Positions 26,701 through 41,047 are shown, counted from the stretch's first letter. The stretch: DNA of 64,000 nt from Rachycentron canadum (GCA_038496675.1 CM076663.1:13724954-13788953); one strand, 5' to 3'. Notes: a model not told the origin generated them from the letters alone. A program made the numbers and translations.

Positions 26701-29700
26701 GCAACCCAACATTCAGTACATCCAGAAATTCCCTTTTTCTTTGCTGTCACGGCAGCACCTTTTGCATGAAGCAAAGGGGAATGAAAGGCAGCTCCACATG
26801 CACTGGTTTGACCCTGCAGATTGGATTAGAGCTGAGAAGTACCATTGGAGGCGCGTTTCAACGGGAGAAACTGAGGTTTTGCTGGGAAAGAAACTCACTG
26901 ACGAGTGTGATGCTAATGGTAAATGACACTGAAAATGGCAGAAGGAAGGAGGGAGGGAGGGAGGAGAGAAGGATTGGGTGTGAGGGCTTCAGTTCCCAGG
27001 AGACAGGCGAGGCCATATAGAGACGTCTTGGTAGTAAAATGATGTGGCCTACCACTTCCTAATCCGAGGCTGCCACATGTGTGTGTTAGCCCACCCACAC
27101 TGATGCTGCATCTAATGTCAGCAAAGCTGTTTCCCACTAATTGACAAGTCTGTGTCGTACAAATCACTGAAAACATCGAAATACACCTGTAGTACGATTA
27201 ATGCCACAAACAATCACCTCACTGTCTTAGAAATAATGTTGTAATGCACCCACATACTCTCACATTCAAGTTTCATCCAGCCAGAGGAAATTGATTTTCT
27301 CTCTTTTTCTCAAATGCACACAGAACCACATATTCCTGGAGACCGCACACTGCTTTCAAATATTTCAATATAAAGCTTGCCATATATGTCTAGCTCCATA
27401 CTGGATTTTTAAAGCGCTGCACTGCACCATAATTTATGCTGCTGCTGAAATCCATGTGGTCTTAGGTATGGATTACAGCTATGCATCTTGTAGCTGTAGG
27501 ATTCAGTAGTTTTTCCATGTGGGTCTCTGAAGGAATATGTACAGTACATCTGACTTTATTAACAGTGCGGTTTCTGAGCATGCTGATCTGTGAATTGTCT
27601 GTATTAAACAGAAGACATTTGGGAACGAGAATATTTGTGTAAGCAGCTGATAAAATGCTAAGTGTATCAAAAGGGGGCAATCAGTTGCAAATGGGAACAT
27701 CAGAGGTGAAGTGTATTCAAGTTTAAGTGGAAATACAATGACAAGAACATAATGGCACATGTTTAAACTGAAATGTTGGGAAATTTCAATTTGTGACAGA
27801 ATGAAGCATTGTCATTGTAGTTTGTTTTGATTTTCTGACACATACAAACCACTTCTACAAACACAGTCGATTTGTTTTAAGTGAGTGTTTACTGGAAGGA
27901 TGCGCATTAGATGAAGTGATATCAGATGGTGAAAAGAAAAAAGAAAGACTGAAGGAAAACAGAAATTCTCAAGTACCTCACTTTCCCAACCCCCCCAATG
28001 TTAGTCAGCGAGTTAATGTGGCCTGGGGCTCTGCCATGGTTTTTTCATGATGGGGGAAAAGAAAGTCAGTGACAGAAAAACAGAAACATAAAAAAGAAAG
28101 ACAGACTGGGCAGCAAATGAGACAGGATAAACAGTGAAGGATAATATGAAGATAAAATAATAAAATGTGAAATGAGAAAAAAAGAGGAGATTGGATGAAA
28201 GCAACACAGGAGCAGTTTGGTGAGAGGAATGAGTGGATTACATTACTTTATTACTGTCTTTTTGACTGTGTGGCACAGTTGCAACTCTGTAGTTAGCCGT
28301 GGATCAGATGGCTCTTAATGTGCGAGCATGCTCTGCCATTTAACCCCCAAAACCATAGGGCTGTGTGCCTCTCCCCTCTACTTTCTCATATGTTGCTTTT
28401 CACCTTCCACCTCTCATGTTTAGCTATGGGATGACTCGCTGTAGGTGGTTTAGTAGCCTCTAAGACATTTCTTGTTTTTCCAGACTTGCCCGCAAGAGCA
28501 GCTTTGATCTGGTGGATGGATAGGTAGAGGACTGACTACTGTATACACGTGTTTGTGTGTGTGTGTGAGTGTATTGTAGTAATGTGGCTTGTGTGTTTGA
28601 GAGAAAGAGTACAGATACAAAAGAATGACTGTGCTGGGCCAGTATTGGAGGGCTGGGGTTTGTGGTTGAGGTCTGGTTCAGCGGGGGCTTTATTGTATAC
28701 GGCTATGGCTTATAGAAGGCTTCATGTTACAGATGGGGTTTTGGTGAGGTCAAGCTTCTATATTTCTTGTCTGGCTGTGTAACGTGCTTACCAATGCAAT
28801 AACTTTTCATCCAAATTTAAAATTGTAATCAGGTTTAAATCCTAAAAATGGTTTTAAAAAGTTTAAATCTTTTTTTTTGATACAAAATAAAATAATGCAG
28901 ATAGTCAACTGTTATAAAGCTCCTGCCAAATTGTATTGGACACGATACAATAATTTCTTGAAAAACAATTACCTGCTTTTTACTTTGCAGATGCATGTTC
29001 TTGACATGCTGGTTGGGTGAAAAGTAGATCATTTAAAAGCTGGTGTTGGTTTGGTTTTGGGAGGAGTTTCAGGCAAATGCAATCTGGTAATCAAGCATAA
29101 ATATTTTTGGGGTTGTACAGTGGTGTTGTAATATTGAATTCTAACGCAAATCTTGTTCCCATGTGGCGTAAACAGATCTCACAGTTATGTGTTCATGTTC
29201 CTCTCTCCTGCTTTGCTCTCTTTGTAGCCTCTCTTCTCTTTTTAACGCTTCTCTATCAGAACCATTTACAGGACTCCAACTTTCAAATGCAGAGTAATTT
29301 GACTGCATTATTCTGCATGACACAGAATGTAAAGTCTTACATATGTGGTATTTAACGGTGGGAATATCTAACCTGGGGTATGTATCCACTTCTACCTTTA
29401 TACAGTCACATATTTTTCCCCTCTTCTATTTATTAGTTGCAGTTGTGACAGATCTTATTTGTGATATTTTATTGTTTTGGTCTGGTTTATACTGTAAAAA
29501 GCACTATACAGGTAGAATGTGTCATCTTAAGAGAGTGAATAATCTGTATCTGAAATTAAATAGTATCTCAGTATGCTCCCATTGCACTGGGAAACCCTTA
29601 ACAGTCCCCTTAAGGAGCTGAGACAGTTTCATGACCCCACCTCAGTTGCCATTGATCTGTAATGTGGTGCAGGAAGTGTGTGATCCATCAGTGTGGGTTG

Positions 29701-31459
29701 GGTTTTTACTTCAGGAAAGGGGCTGCTGTTGCTGTGGATTCTGGTACCAGTTGAGCGTGCTTCCCCTCATCACGGCCGTCCCACCAGTTGAACCTATCAT
29801 CGCCTCGTCCCAGTTGGGTCCAATCTTGTAACTTCACACCAGCCTCTCAAGTGGGCAAAGTCAGGCCACATTAAAGGGCCCGTTTGACTTAAAACCTCTG
29901 CTGAGCCCCTGAAACCACACGCCTCGCTATAACAACCCCCGCCGCTACTGTCACATCCCATTGGACTCAGTCATATATTTATTAATATATCTCTGTTACG
30001 TGTCGCTTCGTAGGCCTTTGGCACTTTCAGGAAGGTTGAGTAAGAGAAGCAGTGCAGCCAGGGAGGAGAGTCTTGGTGGGTGTTGCAGAGAGTTTGAAAG
30101 AGAGAACAATGCAACAGCATTATTCACAGGCTATATCTGAGTTGGAACCAGTGAAATTACACTGGAGGATGGAGCAGCCTTGTGCTCAAAAGCATAGCAG
30201 AGAAACCTTTAAGTGCTCACTGAGCAGATAAGTTAACACTGTCTGACTGTATTTGATTTTTGGCACACAACATAGTTGAAGCTTGCAGTTGAATTGCTGA
30301 TTACTGATTGAAGCTAGGACATATGAAATGAAGGAAATATGGAAATTTTAAATGTTTAAATATTCTATGTATTAATAAACTGCTCCACAAAGCAAACACC
30401 TTCTCCCAGGCAGTTAGAAGTGTGTATTACTCATTGTGTTATAGGTGTTGAGCTTCTAATCTAAATCAGGAAAAGAAAAACATTTTATTATGCCCACATT
30501 CTTAATTAATAGTGTAATCAAATGTAATTAGATGATCTGCAGAGAGTCTCAACACATTAGAATAGAATAGAATAGAATAGAATAGAATAGAATAGAATAG
30601 AATAGAATAGAATAGAATAGAATACTGTGTGGTTAAGCGGAACAACATGAATCCAACAATAAAGACTAGCAAAACTGAAGATTTGTGCAAAATATATGAA
30701 CATACAACATATGGTAAATTAAGTGAGAGGAGCTCCAGAGGGGAGACAGAAAGGCCTGTTTGTATTCCTGGAGCCTCCTCCTCAAGCTTTCAGTCCGTCA
30801 AACCCTCATTCTTTGCTCGGTGAAATGGAGACTCAGCTTGGTATTTCTTTCTCCTCGCCAGAAACCACAGAGTGACAAAATCCGTGGGGTGTCATAAACG
30901 AGCAAAGCCAGGGGGAGAGAGGGAGGAGAAAGGTGGTTGCAAGGGTGGGAGCGGGGATGCAAAAGAAGACAGTTGGATCCATCTGGTCCTGATAAGGCAG
31001 AGTGGAAAACACATGAGTGTGGTGAGGGGGAAGGGAGGCATGAAGCATGGATCTACTTGGGATGATATACTGTCTTCTGTACCCTATCAGCCTCCTGCCT
31101 CCTTCTTTTCTTCTCAGCATAGCACCCTCACTCCGTTTATACCTTCTTCAGTCGACTTTAGCAACAGTTTGTTGCCTGAGGAAAGAACGAAAGAGAGGAG
31201 GAGGCAACAAAGGAGGGAGTGTTCCCTCTCTACAACTTTCTTTCTCTCTCTGTCATTCCTTCAAATCTCCCTAATCCCTCGTTGGGTGCCATCTTTCATC
31301 ACTGCCTACCATGTGTGTATTATCCTCTACAGAACACTTCCCATTAATATAATAAGGGCTGCCAGAAGCACTTAGCCTTGTGAGCCTGTGTGAGATATGG
31401 TAGATGATACTTTGTGTGTGTGAGTTTCTCCCTCATGCAAGCACACATGCATGGAAGCA

Positions 31460-31511
<52 letters not shown>

Positions 31512-34500
31512 CAGCAGACCTTGCCCGAGGAGAGAAATGAAACCCACTGTTCTGGCTGTGAGAGTGTCTCTCTGTAAAATGTCCACAATTTATCTCAGGC
31601 CCAATATACCAAAGTGACTCTTGCTGCTGCTTTTTCTTCCAGGAGCTGTCACTCCCCACATCCTCTTCGTCTGGGCTGGCAGGAGATGACTTGGCAGGTG
31701 TCTGACCTGCACTGCATGTGAGATTAGAACCATGCATAGAGCCACTCTGGGTTTGGAAATGAAATGTCAGGCTCAGTACTGAGTCAGCTCTGATATGGAG
31801 ATGCAATCATAGTGGGAGCGTTGCCGACATGAGAGTTGTTGAGATGTTATTTAGACAGATGTGGTGCTTGTATGTCTGGTATGTCCAGACTTATGAATCT
31901 GAAATGAAGGGGATCTGCAGGGGGAATGGGGAGTGTGGCTGCATTTGATTTTAAGGAAAGGTTTGACATTTGGGGAAATAGGCTTATTATTAAATTGGCT
32001 ATTATTGGATTTTTTCTTGCAGAGAGTTAGATAAGAAGATTGATACCACTCTTGTGTCTGTACAGTGAGTAAGGAGGTACTGCCAACAAGAAGCTAACTT
32101 AGCCTAGCTCAAAGGCTGAAAACTAGAAAATGATCTGGGCTGGCTCTGTCCAAAGCAACCAAAATCTGTTTACTGTTATCACCAAAGCTCACAAATTAAG
32201 ACATTATATCTTGAATACATACAAAAAAACAATGTGTAAAAATGACTCAAAAATGAGTCAATCAATTTTTTAGAGGCTTTTGTTTCAGATTATTTCTCAG
32301 TCAAGACCAGTAACTTCTTGAAATCTCCACCAGTTGCTTGTCAACTGTTCCTTGCCAAGAAATAGTTCAGGCTAGCTGTTTCCCCCTGTTTCCACTCTTT
32401 GTGCCAAGCTAAGTTAGCCAACTATTGGCAGTAGCTTCATACCATACAGAAATGATGTGTGTGTTATCATCTAACTCTTGGCAAGAAATAAGTCTCTTTC
32501 CCAAAATTTCAAACCTTTCGTTTAATACAGAATGGTAGGTAAAATATTATATGTGCAAAACATATAATATTTTATACAGTCATGTTTATACACTGAAATG
32601 AATTGCTTCTAAGATGAAAAGGCAGTGTTTGGATTAATGATGGCAAAGGCTCATGAATGAATGAAAACTAGAAGAAAAGGCATAAACATAACTGAGCTCC
32701 CTGTAATTTAGCTCTAAACTTGGTCATTAACTTCTTACATGACATTTAAATTGAGAATCCGTCAACCAATTCCCCTTGAGTTTAAATCATAAACGTCCTT
32801 ATAGCATGGGACAAATTGATCTTATTTCAGTGCCTAATGACATACAGTGGATTTAAAAGGCATATAACTTCAAAACATATGTGCTGATGTGACGTTTGAT
32901 TAGAAACATTTAGGGCAGAATGGCTTTTATTTTAAGTCCAAGTTGTGGCTGGCAGGCGCCTCAAAGTGCACCATCGAGACAAAGTCGGACTAATTTTCAG
33001 TAGCTCTTTCACTAAGCCTGACAGTGCATGAGGGGAATGATGGCATAACCTGTGGTTTCTTAAAGAGGGGATTCAGAGTTTAGTCAGGATTTTTTCTCTT
33101 AAGATGGGGACACTGATAGGGCTTAGGAGTTAAACTAACATATGGAGCAAATAGAGGGGTCTCTTGATTTTGCTTCTTTTTTTCATTACTCATGTGGGGC
33201 AGAAATGTTTATTCAGGGTGATAACCGGTAGAAGGAAAACAAGAGACAGTATAGAGCAGGGATGTTTTCTATTTGTGTCTGTAGATGCTTGTGGATTTGT
33301 TTGTGGGTTTTATGGTGTTAATAGTAAAAGCAGAGTCACATCGGTCTTTACTGGAAAGATCAAAGAGGTGAAAGTTCCTGTATAAGAGTATTAATATATT
33401 TTAGGTAGCACACAGTCTACGTTGTACACCAGATTGTTCCAATTTAGGAAATATATTTAAAACTCAGATGAGAAATGACACTTAAGACGCAGTCTTATGG
33501 TTATTGTCACTTTAGACAAATAGATAAGCCTTGACATAGTCAGTGATGAGGGACAAAAAAAAAAGCAATGCTAATGTGGATATAATTATTATAATTCCTT
33601 TTCTCTTATACTTTCCGATCTCTCCTCTACAAGGTTTAGAGGTTCCCTGCTTTGTGAGGACTGATGAATGGTTTTGGTGGTGGAGTGCACCTATTTAGCA
33701 CTTGTGTGGATGTGTGTTTTTGTGAACGGGGATAACAAAGAGGGCAGTGGGCTAATAAGCATTAGCCCACTGATAAAGTCTGGGGGGAAGCAGACCTCAA
33801 ACAGCAGCCTGTCAGACAACCACAGAGGGTAAAGTTCATCCTGAAATTTCGGGATGTTAAAAGTCATCAAGTCCAAGGCAGAGTCATCCACATAGATTAG
33901 AGCACAAGTCCTTGGAGTAATTGTTGTCAGGTCAGGATAGTTTGCGCTTGTTTGGGCTTCATATTCTTTAGTATAGTCTTTACTATAGTCTAACTGTACA
34001 TATTTAATTGAATAAACCTACAAAGGTGACACGTGCTATAAATCAAACACTTATAACTATTCCAGGTCAGACCATCATATCTCGTGTGCTAATACATGCT
34101 AATAAACCAAAAGCCACAATCTCTTTTTATCTGATGATGTAAATAAACTTTTGGAGAATGCCCCACTGCCGGCTGACAAGCGACTTTATTTTTACCACCG
34201 AAGTTCAGTTTATTTTGAGTGTGGACATCTGAAGCGACTCCCAAGCCATTCGTCTGGAAGCCGTGACTCCTCAGATGAAACCAAAGAGAAAAAAAAGGGA
34301 GAGAGAGAGAGTATGCAGTGTTTTCTTTTCCTCTGGTTTGTTTTCCAGTCTCCTTTCGAAATTAACTGGGTTTTGAGTTGGCTGCCTCACACATGGTGTG
34401 GTGATGGGGATGGAGGGGGGGCATGGGGGTTTTAGATTGTCTCCGTAGGATCTTCATATTGATCTACTGTAAGCCAAGACAAATGTGAGTGAACAGTTAT

Positions 34501-37500
34501 TGTAAAATGATGATGCTACCTTAGCATAGTAGTATTCCAGTAGTACAAACAAATTGATTTGTACATTAATTTACTTTTAGCAGTGTATACCTCAGTGCTC
34601 TGATATTAAGTAATATCTCTTCTTTGTCATAGCTCAGCCTGTTATGACCAGTAGCTGAGGATTGCAAATTTTAGGAAGCGTTATGTCTCTTGTTTACTTG
34701 TGTTGCTTCTACGCAGTGCAAAAATCTCACTTGTGTTGAACCTTAACAATGCTACTTAATAGGGCTGTTAGTACTTTTATGTATTTTTGCCATTGTGTAG
34801 TTTGGCTTGTTGTCAACCTTGGGTGTTTTTCCAAACATGACCCATGTAAGAATATGTACCAACTGTACCTCCTAACAGACACTTTTTCTCTGAACTGTCT
34901 TGACTAAGTTACGTTTTAGCACAAGGCTGTAATAAGTCTGAAAGGATGAATGTGAAGTTGCTTTCAGTGACAGAAGTGTTTTCATAAAATTGATGCTGAT
35001 GCTAAAATCTGTGATGTTCAGCCAGTCAAAAAGCTGCTCTCCAGCAACCTCAGCAGTGCATTAATCTTTAATAACAGTTTCATTGTATTTAGAGTTAGAA
35101 TAATTTTCAGCTATTCTCACTGTTTATTAACAGCCAATTAATAGATGCTACTATTACCAAAAGTAAAAGTATAAACTTTTAGAATATTTTAATATATATT
35201 TTGTAATAAGTATTCACATAAACAATCATACAGTTATTGCCTTGTTAATACATTGATTTATTTGGGAGGATTTGGATAATAAATGAAGAGTGTCTCCAAA
35301 CACAGTCTCAGAGCTGTTGTCAAATTGACAAAATGTGTGACGCACAATTTTCAGGAACACTAAATCTGTCCATGTCAGTTCATCCAACAAAATCTACGAC
35401 CATTTCAGGCAACAATCCTTTTGCGAAATGCAAAATTGTGATTTGTGTCACTGAGCTTCTTGTTGGATGCTCTCTCAGCTGTGTCGTACCTATAAATTAA
35501 CTTGACATGATTATGCTGCTTTACGAGACGGATGGATGAGGGGATAAATTTGTCAGTGCATACATCTCTTGCCCTCCTGTAGCACTACGTAGCTGAAGCA
35601 TTTTCTCATCATTCCTCAGCACAGATGCTTTAGTGGCTCTGGGTCAGGCGAGGCTAGCTGTTGCATGCAGAAGCCTGCATGGGACAAGCAGTGAAGAGGA
35701 ACCAAAACTCAATAAACACGGCACTGGTGAGGGAGGGAGTTCAAGGGTGCGCTTGTCATGATGGAGGCTACAGTGAGCGCTCCAGTGGCTGCTGGGGTTT
35801 TGATGCTGTAATGTGAAACTACTAGGGGAAAGAGGACTACAATTCCTTTCTTTGTCTGGTCTCTGCCCCAGCATCACCCCTTTCCCCTCTCCTCAGCAGA
35901 CCCCCACCATTGCCAGACTCATCATCTCCCTCTCCGTCTATCTGCTCGATATCTGCCACCCATCACGATGCCTTGATCACTCGTTCTCACTCATGCTTCG
36001 TCTAGCATTACCATTTTCGGTTCACGTATTTCTTGTTTTTGCTACTTTCTCACCGTCTGCTGTTCTATCTTAAAATTTGATCTGATCAAATAATTTCTAT
36101 CTATAACTATATACTATCTTTAACTATTTCTCCTCCTTCTGTCAGTTCATGATAATATATTTTTTTCTTAAACTGCTCCAAATTACTTCATGCTATAATA
36201 ATATGTGATTAATTGGTAATTTTCCTCCCCTATCCTCTCCTCTTTTTGTATTCTTCTCTCTCCCTAGTCCCCGGTGGTGTCTGTGGGCTTTGCCAGGTTT
36301 CATCCCAACCTGGTGGTGGGGGGCACGTACTCAGGGCAGATTGTGCTGTGGGACAACCGCAGCCACCGTCGGACCCCTGTCCAAAGGACTCCACTGTCAG
36401 CCGCAGCACACACTGTAAGGCTGGCACCCAGTATCGGTATAATAAAAATGTAACATCAAACATAATACGGTAGAGTTAGAGTGCCCATTGGATAATTTTT
36501 AGTGTGTAACACACTATTATGTATTTGTAAGCAGATTGAAATGCTGTTTAACATTTGTTTGTTTGTCAATAACTTTAAATTTAACTTCAATATGTGAATT
36601 TGGTGCATATACAGTTACTGAAACTGTAAAAAGAAGTTACATACTGCACATAATAGACGCCTCTGAAAAATCAGAAATATGAATCAGATAACTGCCTAAG
36701 AAGTCATTTTAGATGCGGGCAGTTGTCCAATGTGTTTTCTTAAACAATAAGACAATTAGTGAATCTGCAGAAAATCTATCACAGATTTGAGGCTCTATTT
36801 AACATGTATTTATCAAGGTATATGTGGTGGTCGGTATTGAGAGTTGAGAGTACCTTCAAAACTCTTCTTCATCAGGGCTGTGTGAGTGTAGTTTCAGCAG
36901 ATGTGATTGCACAGACAAGATATCTCTTGTGAAAAAACCAAACCTGTTCAAACTGTGCCAAAGAAATCTTCATATAGAACTGCACCTTTGTTCATAATAA
37001 CAAGCTGATAGCCAACGTTTGTTTTTAGGGGCTTTAAAAATTAGAGTTTGTTGGACAAAAATCCTGATGAATAGATATTGTATTACATGTTATTATACTC
37101 CATCTAATCATGTGGAATAAGGATAATTGTCATGATAGTGGTTTGATGTATGATCTCATGAAATAAGAACTCTCTCACAATAGACACACACAAATACATA
37201 CACACAGATATATTGTGAGCAGCCATACAGTAGATATAACTGACAGGACAGCTCAGCTCAGACGCTCCAGTGAACTCAATGACCCCAAGCAAATTGCTGA
37301 CCAATATACACAAACACTATCTTAAGATCTGTTGCTCTTGTTTATGATCACCGCTACAGAAGACACACACACACATACACACACATTGCTACATGCTGTC
37401 TATACTGTAGTGGCTGTAGAATCCAATAATGAGGCCGTCGCTCTCGTCTTCTCCAGTCAGCGAGTCTGGCCAGCGAGCACAGTGATGATTGCTGAATGGA

Positions 37501-37873
37501 TTCTTTGTTCAGCCCAGTGCACAAATCAATTACTGCCCAGTAATGACATAATGGTTACGTAGAGTCATTTAAAAGGACGACTGCACACTGGCATGTGAGG
37601 TGTCTGTTGCCTACAGCATGTGTTCGTTCACAAAGTATCTCATGATGTCATGTGCTTAAGTTACAGGATCAGGTTTAAAATGTAGTTAAATATTAGCATA
37701 TCAAATTATTTAAATATTTTATTTCTCTGACAGCCAATTATCCCAGTATTTATTATGCAAGGTGCCAAATTTGTAGAGAGATTGTTGTGTGGTATAATAC
37801 ATTGTGCAAGTGTGTATTCCCACCCAGCTCATCCCATTTTTGTTCCAGTGTGTCTGAATTGCTTTGTGAGCAT

Positions 37874-37932
<59 letters not shown>

Positions 37933-40900
37933 TGTTTGTGTAGCACCCAGTGTACTGCGTGAACGTGGTTGGCACCCAGAATGCCAACAACCTGATCACT
38001 GTGTCTACAGACGGCAGGATGTGCTCCTGGAGTCTAGACATGCTCTCCCAGCCGCAGGTACACAACACATTCTTCAGTTGTCACAAAGTCGACACAACCT
38101 AACACAACCTGTATCTTAATTGAATTCAATAATTCAATATTCTATGGCTTAGTAACTGGTAAAATGTACCTGTAATTTCCATGTATTTTTAGTAACTGTT
38201 AAGTGTGTGTGTCTGTGTTATGTGTGTGTTTGTGTAGGAGACCATGGAACTGGTGTACAATAAATCCAAACCGGTGGCGGTGACAGGCATGGCCTTCCCC
38301 ACAGGTGATGTTAACAACTATGTGGTGGGGAGTGAGGAGGGCACTGTGTACACTGCATCCAGACACGGCAGGTTGGTTGGTGGGCGCACACACACACGCA
38401 TACACATGTATATGTAAAAGATCACAGGAGGATCACAGTCACATGATCATAGTGTTGCATAGTGCTTCATGTCTTTTTTTTTATGCTTACATAATCTAGA
38501 ATTATATAAAAATATACATTTAGCAAACTAAGGCATGTTGAGGTTTAAAATCTAGAGTTTCAATGTCTTTTTGCTTTGTTGCCTTGAAAATTATTGAAAC
38601 ATTAAAATTGATTTGCAAGTTTAAATATTTACAATTAACATAATGTTTATTGTTTATTATTATAATGTTTAAAGACTGAATTGTAAAGAATTTATTTTAA
38701 GTAGTTTTATCATTTTAACTCAATCAAAATTTATTTGTTTTTAGCATGAACATACTCATCGAGACACAAACTACTTTACCCCACTGCAGAGACCACTGCA
38801 GTGCTGAATATCAACATGATGAATTTTATTCTTGCGTGCACCCCTCCAGTAAAGCAGGTATCTGTGAGATGTTCGAAGGCCACCAGGGGCCAGTGACGGG
38901 CATCAGTTGTCACAGCGCGGTGGGGACCGTTGACTTTTCCCACCTCTTCATCACATCCTCCTTTGACTGGACTGTCAAACTCTGGAGCACCAAGGTATAA
39001 TGCATGAACATGTTATGAGTAAAAGAGAGAGGGAAAGACTGAAAGGGGATGTGTGGGGGGTTGATTGTGGATTCAGGCAACTTCTTTTTTTCTCAGTCTC
39101 TCATTACTTGTGTGTCTCTGTACATATGTGTGTGGGGGGGAATAATGTGTATGAGTTGTGTGACTGGGTATATGGATACTGTGTGGGTGTGCAGTGAAAT
39201 GGTTCAATAGCAAAGTCACAGAGTTAGTGATGTTGTAAATCCCCTACCGAGAGCATCAGACAACACTGTTGTGCTATTGATACTTTAACCAGCTTCACAA
39301 GTTGCTGCACAATTTGTTTTGGAACAGTGGTTAATTTAACCTGGGTTTAGCCTGACAGGCTGTGCTCCACCGGAAGTTAGATGTACTAATAAAATGCTGT
39401 AGTTTTACAGATGGTAAAAAGCTAGCTTCCTGCCAATAGTACAGAAACAGGCTAGATATCTTCTCAACATCAGAGGAAGTTTTTCCTGCAAGGCCAAAGT
39501 CAAGGCAATAATGCCCTCCATAGCCGATTTTGCTTCATATATATGCTATTTTAATACAGCCTAATTCCCAGGATGTTTTTTCTGTTTTAAGACGATATAA
39601 CATGTATGAAATGTGATCAATTAGACAACATGTTAACCAGCGGTCATCTCCAAGCTGCTGCTAAAATGCAGATTTTATAATTGTGACATCATCTGACAAA
39701 ATCATCAAACATACAAGTTAAAGACAATGGCTGTGCTGTGATTTTGGTTATATTTACTTGTGAAATGATCATTCAAAGACAAAGTTAGAAGCCCATTTGT
39801 GTCAGAAAAACTGGTGACTCCCTTCTGCAGAAAGTGAGGGTTTGTCCCAAAAAGTCACTAGATTTGTTAGGTGCTAGGTGCTTCTTTTGGAAAGTTTGCT
39901 CTATATTATTCTGAAACAGCAATGTCCAATGGGGGTTAGCCAATGATTAGTTTGTCTTTTAGTAATAAACTGAACTTTGACCTCATTAATTTTATTTACC
40001 AATTTTGTATTGTTCAAAAATGGTGTGTATCCTGTATGCATGCGTCCTTCTCCCTCCCCTAATCCTGCAGAATGCAGGGGCACTCAGTGGATCTAACTTA
40101 GACACACTCTAAAGGTGGGCACTCCTTCTCTCACTGGTTTTAAGTGACCTCGTCCAGTCAGGGCATTTGTTCTCCTTTCAAACCGATGCGATAAAAATCC
40201 ATTTGGCAGCATTTTAGGGGCTTACTGCCCCTAAAATGCTGCCAAACAGTCACTGTTTCTGTCAGAGTGAGTGTTGGAGAATAGAAAAGTTAGCTAACTC
40301 ATTCAAAGGACACTTTTGGCGATAGTGGTCAGGAAACACAAATAAGTAAGCAGAGGTACAACTGAGATACTGCACTGAAAAGTTGAAGAATTTCTGTGAG
40401 TGAAATAGGATGGTACAACCTGTAGACTGAGCTGTTACATTATAAACTTCAAGTAATTGAATAATATAGAGAATAGGATTGTGTTAATAAAGATCCGATG
40501 GAAATAAAACAGCAGGAGCGAGTGAGGGGAAACAGGCCTGGGGGCATTTTAAAGACAAATAAAAATTCATGGTTATAGTGGAAAGTGATGCAAACATTGA
40601 AGGACAGAGAGATCAACATGAACAGGGCGTCCAACAGCAAAAACAACAAGGAATCAAAGAGAGAAGTTTTCAGTGTAAGAAAAATACATAATGCATATTG
40701 CATAATACCATACGCTTTATGCAAGATCCAGTTACAGTTTTCATACTTGGCTATGACAGGCAGTAAAGATGAATTTTAGCTCATGTTTGCATGCAGCCAG
40801 TCCATAAGTCACGTGTGAAGTGTCCCATGACACATATTAAAACATTTCTGTGGATTTTCATCAGGAGAGTGGGTTATTTTTCAGGATTTGGGAATTCCCT

Positions 40901-40988
40901 TTCCTTTGAGGGGCACCGCAGGAATGTGTGCCTGTCTCTTATCCCACATAACCCATGTTTGTATGTGGGCAGACGAAATACCTGAGTG

Positions 40989-41047
<59 letters not shown>

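Larger units (their letters stand above)
26581..36267 (+). other. dync1i1 intron (9.7 kb)
   Basis: Mostly AT-rich sequence. It holds (AATAG)12 at 30561-30624, (CA)n at 31463-31509, a fold-back element at about 31957-32528 and an AT-rich hairpin at 32540-32574. Purine-rich patches (about 26940-26970, 30900-31000) generate spurious reading frames. No gene recognised. Confidence 0.8.

Noticed and set aside
26648..27020. Overlapping open frames after exon w7
   Set aside because: The intron after 26580 has a good donor and the next protein segment is supplied by 36268. These frames match nothing I know.
30872..31375. 167-codon open frame, purine-rich start
   Set aside because: Composition follows GGGAGAG/TTCTCT repeats, with no conserved motif and no splice context. 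Treated as chance.
39330..39650. Possible third fold-back copy
   Set aside because: It shares phrases such as GCTAGCTTCCTGCCAATAG with copies 1 and 2, but I could not pair inverted ends.
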